A stretch of DNA of 64,000 nt, from assembly GCA_963669265.1 (NCBI GenBank), contig OY769916.1, forward strand, positions 620,001 to 684,000, read 5' to 3'. Below are positions 59,489-64,000 of the stretch, piece after piece. Under the pieces are notes generated by a model. That model was not told the DNA's origin. It saw nothing but the letters and a program-made list of their open reading frames with translations, and did no database searches. Positions within the stretch are counted from its first letter, which is position 1. Each line of letters opens with the position of its first letter. Made by a program: the position numbers and the translations under genes. Source of the stretch: SZUA-547 sp963669265 (lineage in GTDB: Bacteria > Pseudomonadota > Alphaproteobacteria > Rhodobacterales > Rhodobacteraceae).

Positions 59489-60388
59489 ATGGGTGAGAAA
59501 GCGGGACTTTTGGAGCCGAATTCCTCGATAGAAGACAGAATTTCAGCGCGTTACGGAGCGCTGAGCGACAAGCTGCAGGCCGCAGCGGACTATGTGATTC
59601 AAAGCCCGATCGACGTCGCGACTCGCAGTCTGCGGTCGATCGCCACTTCCAGTGGGCTGGCGCCTTCCACATTCTCTCGACTGGCGCGCGCGCTGGATTT
59701 CGATTCGTACGAGGAGTTGCGCGAACTCAGCCGCGACGCGGTCGGCCGCCGGGCGGTCACGTTTTCGGACAAGGCGCGACGCCTCAGCGAGGACGCCGCC
59801 AACTCCCCCGTCGTCGGCGGACATCTTTTCCATCGTCAGGCCGCCGCCAGCGTCCAGAACATCGAGGACATGGTTCATGCGATCGATCTTGAGAAACTGG
59901 ACGGTGTGGTCGACACGCTGGCGCGCGCGCGCTGCGTCCGGCTGCTTGGCGCGCTCAGCTCGCGCGGGATCGTCGACTACATGAACTATCTGGCCAACTG
60001 GGCCAACGACAATTGGGTGCTGGTCGATCTGGACGGCGCAGGACTGGCCACTGCGCTGGAAGACGCGGGCGAAGACGACGCGTTCGTGCTGATCAGCAAA
60101 CCGCTCTTTGGCAACACGGTGGTTCGAACCGCCAAACTGGCGGCTGAAAAAGGCGCCTATGTGCTGGTCATCACCGACACGCACACCTGCCCCGCGCTCG
60201 AATTCGCCAGCGCGCATTTCATCCTGCCGACCGACAGCCCGCATTTCTTTTCGTCCTATGTCTCAACACTGGTTCTGGTTGAGACGATTTTGAGTATGCT
60301 GGTTGCCAAATCGGGCCCCAAGGCCGAGGCTCGCATCAAGGAAATCGAGGCCAACAACAAACGCCTGGGCCAATACTGGGCGGACTGA
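59489..60388 (+). CDS. MurR/RpiR-family transcriptional regulator
   Basis: Encodes 299 residues. The N-terminal HTH_6 (SLRSIATSSGLAPSTFSRLA, ~46-65) recognises DNA; residues ~130-260 form a SIS sugar-isomerase-type effector domain (VRLLGALSSRGIVDYMNYLA; FVLISKPLFGNTVVRTAKLA). Lacks the usual sugar-phosphate specificity clues, so the ligand is open. It stands between the catabolic genes and the TAXI transporter and has two palindromes upstream, hence probably controls both. The ATG is taken at 59489, seven bases past site 2. Confidence 0.88.
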   Translation: MGEKAGLLEPNSSIEDRISARYGALSDKLQAAADYVIQSPIDVATRSLRSIATSSGLAPSTFSRLARALDFDSYEELRELSRDAVGRRAVTFSDKARRLSEDAANSPVVGGHLFHRQAAASVQNIEDMVHAIDLEKLDGVVDTLARARCVRLLGALSSRGIVDYMNYLANWANDNWVLVDLDGAGLATALEDAGEDDAFVLISKPLFGNTVVRTAKLAAEKGAYVLVITDTHTCPALEFASAHFILPTDSPHFFSSYVSTLVLVETILSMLVAKSGPKAEARIKEIEANNKRLGQYWAD

Positions 60389-60419
60389 AAAACTAAATGT
60401 TTCAACAAGGGAGAAAGAG

Positions 60420-61388
60420 ATGTTGAAAACGAACCTTATCGCAGGCGCTGCGGTCGCCGTGGCCATGAGCGCGGGCGTCGCCTTCGCTCAGGAACAGACC
60501 TTCGTCACAATCGGGACCGGCGGCGTGACCGGCGTTTACTACCCCACCGGTGGCGCGATCTGCCGTCTGGTGAACAAAGGCCGCAAAGAGCATGGCATCC
60601 GCTGCTCGGTCGAATCGACCGGCGGCTCGGTCTACAACGCCCGCACCATCCGTCAGGGCGAGTTGGATTTCGGTGTCATCCAGTCGGATGTGCAGGTCGG
60701 CTCCATCAACGGCACTGGGCAGTTTGAGGCGGACGGCCCCTATCCTGAGCTGCGCTCGTTGTTCTCGGTGCATCCGGAGCCACTGCATGTCATGGCGCGA
60801 GCCGACAGCGGCATCGCCAGCACGCAGGACATGAAGGGCAAGAAGGTCAACATGGCCAATCCCGGTTCGGGCACGCGCGTTCTGGCCGAGACCCTGATGA
60901 AGTATGAGGGGCTGACCCCGGAAGACTTCGCGCTGGCCGCTGAGCTGAAATCCTCCGAGCAGGCCTCCGCGCTCTGCGACGGCAAGATCGACGCCACCAT
61001 CTGGGCCGCGGGCCTTCCGAACGGCTCCAGCCAGGAGGCGACCTCCACCTGCGATGTCAAGATCATCCCGTTGTCGGGCGCGGGCATCGACAAACTGCTT
61101 GAGGAGAACTCCGCCTACGCCGCCGCGACAATACCGGGCGGCATGTATCCGGGCAACCCCGACGACATCGCATCCTGGGGCCCGAAAGCGACCATCGTGA
61201 CCTCCGCCGGCGCCTCCGAGGACGTCGTCTATCAGGTGGTGCGCGCGATCTTTGAGAACTTCGACGACTTCAAGAAGCTGCATCCGGCCTTTGGCCGTCT
61301 GGAAGAGTCCCAGATGATCACCGACGGTCTGACCGCTGATCTGCATCCGGGCGCGGTCAAGTACTACAAAGAACGCGGCTGGATGTAA
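60420..61388 (+). CDS. TAXI-family TRAP solute receptor
   Basis: Encodes 322 residues from ATG 60420 after GGAGAAAGAG; the frame continues upstream but without a site. Signal peptide MLKTNLIAGAAVAVAMSAGV AFA with cleavage before QEQTF. TAXI motifs: FVTIGTGGVTGVYYPTGGAI, ESTGGSVYNARTIRQGELDF, KKVNMANPGSGTRVLAETLM. Such receptors bind acidic solutes such as glutamate, glutarate or 2-oxoglutarate in characterised cases. Next gene is the fused permease; a stem-loop lies between them. Confidence 0.9.
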   Translation: MLKTNLIAGAAVAVAMSAGVAFAQEQTFVTIGTGGVTGVYYPTGGAICRLVNKGRKEHGIRCSVESTGGSVYNARTIRQGELDFGVIQSDVQVGSINGTGQFEADGPYPELRSLFSVHPEPLHVMARADSGIASTQDMKGKKVNMANPGSGTRVLAETLMKYEGLTPEDFALAAELKSSEQASALCDGKIDATIWAAGLPNGSSQEATSTCDVKIIPLSGAGIDKLLEENSAYAAATIPGGMYPGNPDDIASWGPKATIVTSAGASEDVVYQVVRAIFENFDDFKKLHPAFGRLEESQMITDGLTADLHPGAVKYYKERGWM

Positions 61389-61412
61389 TCCACCCCAACT
61401 TTTCTGAACAAC

Positions 61413-61437
61413 CCGCATCCCCTTAACGGGGGTGCGG
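61413..61437 (+). terminator. Hairpin between TAXI receptor and permease genes
   Basis: CCGCATCCCC (61413-61422) pairs with GGGGGTGCGG (61428-61437) with one G-T pair, five-base loop. No U tract follows, so it probably stabilises the receptor transcript or lowers permease expression, as at 49173. Confidence 0.5.
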
Positions 61438-61476
61438 CCACGGCGCTGCATTTGTTCAGGCCAAGAGGGGGCGAAC

Positions 61477-64000
61477 ATGACCGAGGACAAGCTCAATCAG
61501 AGCAAGGAAGCCGCCGCCGACAGTGATCTCGAAGACATTGTCGCAGAAGCGGACACCGGCGCACGGGCGCCGAAAGACAAATTCTCAATCAATGTGCTCT
61601 GGTATGTCCCGCTTGTCTGGTCGCTCTACCAGTTGTGGATCGCCTCTCCCCTGCCCTTCATATTCAAGATTGGCGTCTGGAACGACACTCAGACCCGCGC
61701 CATTCATCTTGGTTTCGCCGTTTTCCTGGCCTTTGTCGCCTTCCCTGCATTGAAATCCAGCCCGCGCGACCGCATCCCGCTTTTGACCTGGGCGGTTGCG
61801 ATCGTGGGCGCCGCCGCCGCCTCTTACCTCTGGTGGGACTATCGCGGCGTCTCTGACCGCACGGGCGTTCCGAGCCAGACCGACCTGATCCTCGCCGGCA
61901 TCGGCATCGTGTTGCTGATGGAGGCCGCGCGCCGCTCGCTGGGCTTCCCGCTGATGGGCGTCGCCCTGTTCTTCCTGGCCTATGTCTTCTTCGGCTCGTG
62001 GGATGGTCTGCCGGACGTGGTGCGCTGGAAAGGCGCGTCGTTCGAGAAGGCGATGAGCCATCTGATGCTGACGACAGAAGGCGTCTATGGCGTCGCGCTC
62101 GGCGTCTCCTCCGGCTTCGTGTTCCTGTTCGTGCTGTTCGGCGCGCTGCTCAATCAGGCGGGCGCAGGCAACTATTTCCTGCAACTCGCTTTCGCGGCGC
62201 TCGGGCATTTGCGCGGCGGACCGGCGAAAGCCGCCGTCATCGCCTCGGCCGCGACAGGCCTGATCTCCGGCTCCTCCATCGCCAACGTCGTGACCACCGG
62301 CACCTTCACCATCCCGCTAATGAAGAAGGTCGGCTTCTCTCCCGCCAAGGCGGGCGCGGTGGAGGTCTCCTCCTCGATCAACGGCGTGCTGACCCCGCCA
62401 GTCATGGGCGCCGTGGCCTTCCTGATGACCGAATATGTCGGCATTTCCTATGTCGAGGTCGTCAAGACCGCGATCGTGCCAGCCGCGATTTCCTACATGG
62501 CGCTCGTCTATATCGTGCATCTTGAAGCCCTGAAGATGGGCATGAAGGGCAGCTCGCGCATGAACCCGGTCAAATTCATGCTGGGCGCGATCTTCATGAT
62601 TTGCATCTCGATTGTGATCGCGGGCGGAACGCTGTGGCTGGCGGGTCAGATCGTATCAATCGCGAACTCTGTGATCGGCCCGATGTCGACGCCGGTAATG
62701 GTGGGCGTTCTGCTGATCGCCTATGTCTTCGCGGTGCGCTTCGCCGCCGCCAGACCGGATCTGGATACCAGTCTCGACTCGATGCAGAACCTGCCGCCGG
62801 CGCGGGTGATCCTGAAGACCGGCCTGCACTACATCCTGCCGATCCTGCTGCTGATGTATCTCCTGATGATCGAGCGGAAATCGCCGGGCCTTTCCGCTTT
62901 CTGGTCCTCCGCCTTCATGCTGCTGATCCTGCTGACCCAAGACCCACTGAAGAGCTTCTTCCGCGGCGATGGCGACATTGGCGGCGCCGTGGCGCGCGGC
63001 TTCGGTCAGCTGACCGAAGGCCTCGTCGTCGGCGCCCGCAACATGGTGGGACTGGCGGCGGCTATGGGTGTCGCGGGCATCATCGTCGGCGCGGTCACGC
63101 TGACCGGCATCGGACAGGTGATGGCCGAGTTCGTCGAGTTCCTGTCGGGCGGCAACCTGCTGGCGATGCTGTTCTTTGTGGCGGTGATCTCCATCGTCCT
63201 CGGCATGGGCCTGCCGACCACTGCGAACTACATCGTCGTCTCCTCATTGATGGCGGGCGTGGTCGTGGAACTGGGGGCGCAATCGGGCCTGATCGTGCCT
63301 TTGGTGGCGGTTCATATGTTCTGCTTCTACTTCGGGATCATGGCGGATGTGACGCCGCCGGTGGGGCTCGCCTCCTTCGCCGCGGCCGCGATCTCAAAGG
63401 GCGATCCGCTGAAGACCGGCTTCCAGGCCTTCTTCTATTCCATCAGGACGGCGCTGCTGCCCTTCCTGTTCATCTTCAACACCGACTTGTTGTTGATCGA
63501 TGTGGGGCCTGTGAAAGCGATATTCGTCTTCATCGCCGCGTTGATCGCCATGCTGCTCTTCGCCGCCGGTACGATGGGCTACTTCATCACCCGGTCGAAG
63601 ATCTATGAGAGCGCGGTGCTGATCCTTTGCGCCTTCATCATGTTCCGGCCCGACTATCTGCTGAATCAGGTGGCGGCCGAGTTCGACACCCGGCCCGCGA
63701 CGGAGATTTACCAGCTTGCGAAAGACTCTCCGGCCAACGCCAGCCTGCGCGTACGCTTGCAGGGAGAGAACCTGAACGGCGATCCGGTCGACGCCCGCTA
63801 TCTGCTGCCCCTTGGCGCCGCTGGCGGCGAGGGCGAGGCCAGATTACTGGATTCCGCTGGGATCGAGTTCCGCAACGAGGACGGCAAATACTTCGTCGAC
63901 AATCTTAATTTCGGTGGCCCGGCGGAGCAGTTGAAAATCGATTTCGATTGGGAGGTGGTCGAGATTGAAGTCGCCGCCGACCGCCCGCCGCAAGAGATCT
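61477..64000 (+). CDS. TRAP transporter fused permease (DctQM), runs off right edge
   Basis: The frame is open from ATG 61477 to the end (841 codons). It starts with an acidic cytoplasmic segment (MTEDKLNQSKEAAADSDLED), then about 16-18 membrane helices. The small-permease-like part spans ~40-180 and the DctM part follows, with SGSSIANVVTTGTFTIPLMK, SSSINGVLTPPVMGAVAFLM, GMGLPTTANYIVVSS and MADVTPPVGLASFAAAAISK as recognisable motifs. A C-terminal soluble domain of the DUF3394 type (SLRVRLQGENLNGDPVDARY onward) begins near residue 750 and is cut by the edge. Works with the TAXI receptor as the membrane part. Confidence 0.9.
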   Translation, partial: MTEDKLNQSKEAAADSDLEDIVAEADTGARAPKDKFSINVLWYVPLVWSLYQLWIASPLPFIFKIGVWNDTQTRAIHLGFAVFLAFVAFPALKSSPRDRIPLLTWAVAIVGAAAASYLWWDYRGVSDRTGVPSQTDLILAGIGIVLLMEAARRSLGFPLMGVALFFLAYVFFGSWDGLPDVVRWKGASFEKAMSHLMLTTEGVYGVALGVSSGFVFLFVLFGALLNQAGAGNYFLQLAFAALGHLRGGPAKAAVIASAATGLISGSSIANVVTTGTFTIPLMKKVGFSPAKAGAVEVSSSINGVLTPPVMGAVAFLMTEYVGISYVEVVKTAIVPAAISYMALVYIVHLEALKMGMKGSSRMNPVKFMLGAIFMICISIVIAGGTLWLAGQIVSIANSVIGPMSTPVMVGVLLIAYVFAVRFAAARPDLDTSLDSMQNLPPARVILKTGLHYILPILLLMYLLMIERKSPGLSAFWSSAFMLLILLTQDPLKSFFRGDGDIGGAVARGFGQLTEGLVVGARNMVGLAAAMGVAGIIVGAVTLTGIGQVMAEFVEFLSGGNLLAMLFFVAVISIVLGMGLPTTANYIVVSSLMAGVVVELGAQSGLIVPLVAVHMFCFYFGIMADVTPPVGLASFAAAAISKGDPLKTGFQAFFYSIRTALLPFLFIFNTDLLLIDVGPVKAIFVFIAALIAMLLFAAGTMGYFITRSKIYESAVLILCAFIMFRPDYLLNQVAAEFDTRPATEIYQLAKDSPANASLRVRLQGENLNGDPVDARYLLPLGAAGGEGEARLLDSAGIEFRNEDGKYFVDNLNFGGPAEQLKIDFDWEVVEIEVAADRPPQEI

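Noticed and set aside
61998..63908. Several Arg-rich frames at the right end
   Set aside because: They are alternative frames inside the fused TRAP permease, whose own frame is open from 61477 to the edge.
1..64000. CRISPR arrays, tRNA and rRNA genes, prophage structural genes
   Set aside because: No regular spacer-repeat pattern, cloverleaf-like sequence or phage head/tail gene was seen while reading both strands; a covariance-model scan would be needed to be sure.

Overview
The window looks like chromosomal DNA of a GC-rich alphaproteobacterium, most likely of the Rhodobacterales/roseobacter type. This rests on the gene families together: two TRAP operons, a LuxI/LuxR pair, a sodium:solute symporter cluster with CBS/DUF294, DnaQ-like exonuclease, ScfR-type and CbrA-type neighbours, a glutaryl-CoA dehydrogenase, and a BKACE/aminotransferase/FAD-GcvT catabolic block. 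No rRNA, tRNA or CRISPR array was seen. All family names come from reading motifs by eye; no database search was run.

Layout. (1) 1-8,890 is an accessory region of short, mostly unrecognised genes (Tat-exported and secreted small proteins, an XRE repressor with a twin operator, a ComJ-like gene bracketed by a duplicated piece of the xre 3' end, a TraB/GumN protein). It holds two genes broken by in-frame stops: a YqfO/CutA-like protein and a DUF3800 protein. (2) 8,891-14,077 makes GDP-L-fucose (gmd, fcl) and carries two glycosyltransferases with fucosyltransferase-like HxR-GD motifs. (3) 14,163-15,477 is again accessory and contains a 5'-truncated paralogue of a gene at the left edge and a probable IS remnant. 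(4) 15,478-18,381 encodes three TadE/TadG-like pilus-assembly proteins. (5) 18,589-31,054 is a sensory/transport block: a membrane-bound pseudo-histidine-kinase/DnaQ exonuclease fusion, two single-domain response regulators, a cNMP-CBS-DUF294 protein, an ActP-like symporter with its DUF4212 small subunit, an ScfR-type regulator and a CbrA-like symporter/histidine kinase fusion. (6) 31,200-35,787 holds a 1,359-residue protein of unknown function with a papain-like QGxxGSCF motif and a small downstream partner. (7) 35,813-40,318 is a compact folate operon, pabB-pabA-pabC-folP-folB-folK. (8) 40,401-45,379 covers a TauE/SafE permease, a copper ATPase, CueR with its dyad operator, and glutaryl-CoA dehydrogenase. 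(9) 45,435-47,300 is a quorum-sensing locus, luxR-luxI plus a coupled small gene. (10) 48,018-54,716 is a DctPQM TRAP operon with amidase and D-2-hydroxyacid dehydrogenase. (11) 54,738-64,000 is a divergent locus: an FAD/GcvT amine dehydrogenase, class III aminotransferase and BKACE enzyme on one side; an RpiR regulator, TAXI binding protein and fused TRAP permease on the other, with two RpiR-like operators between them.

Functional reading. Regions 5, 10 and 11 couple uptake of small organic acids or amines to breakdown and to sensing. Region 11 is compatible with use of a carnitine/betaine-like compound, but this is inference. The least explained parts are the 1,359-residue putative cysteine protease with its partner and the exonuclease fused to a degenerate kinase. 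The best local evidence for recent gene movement and decay is in 1-8,500 and 14,160-15,150.
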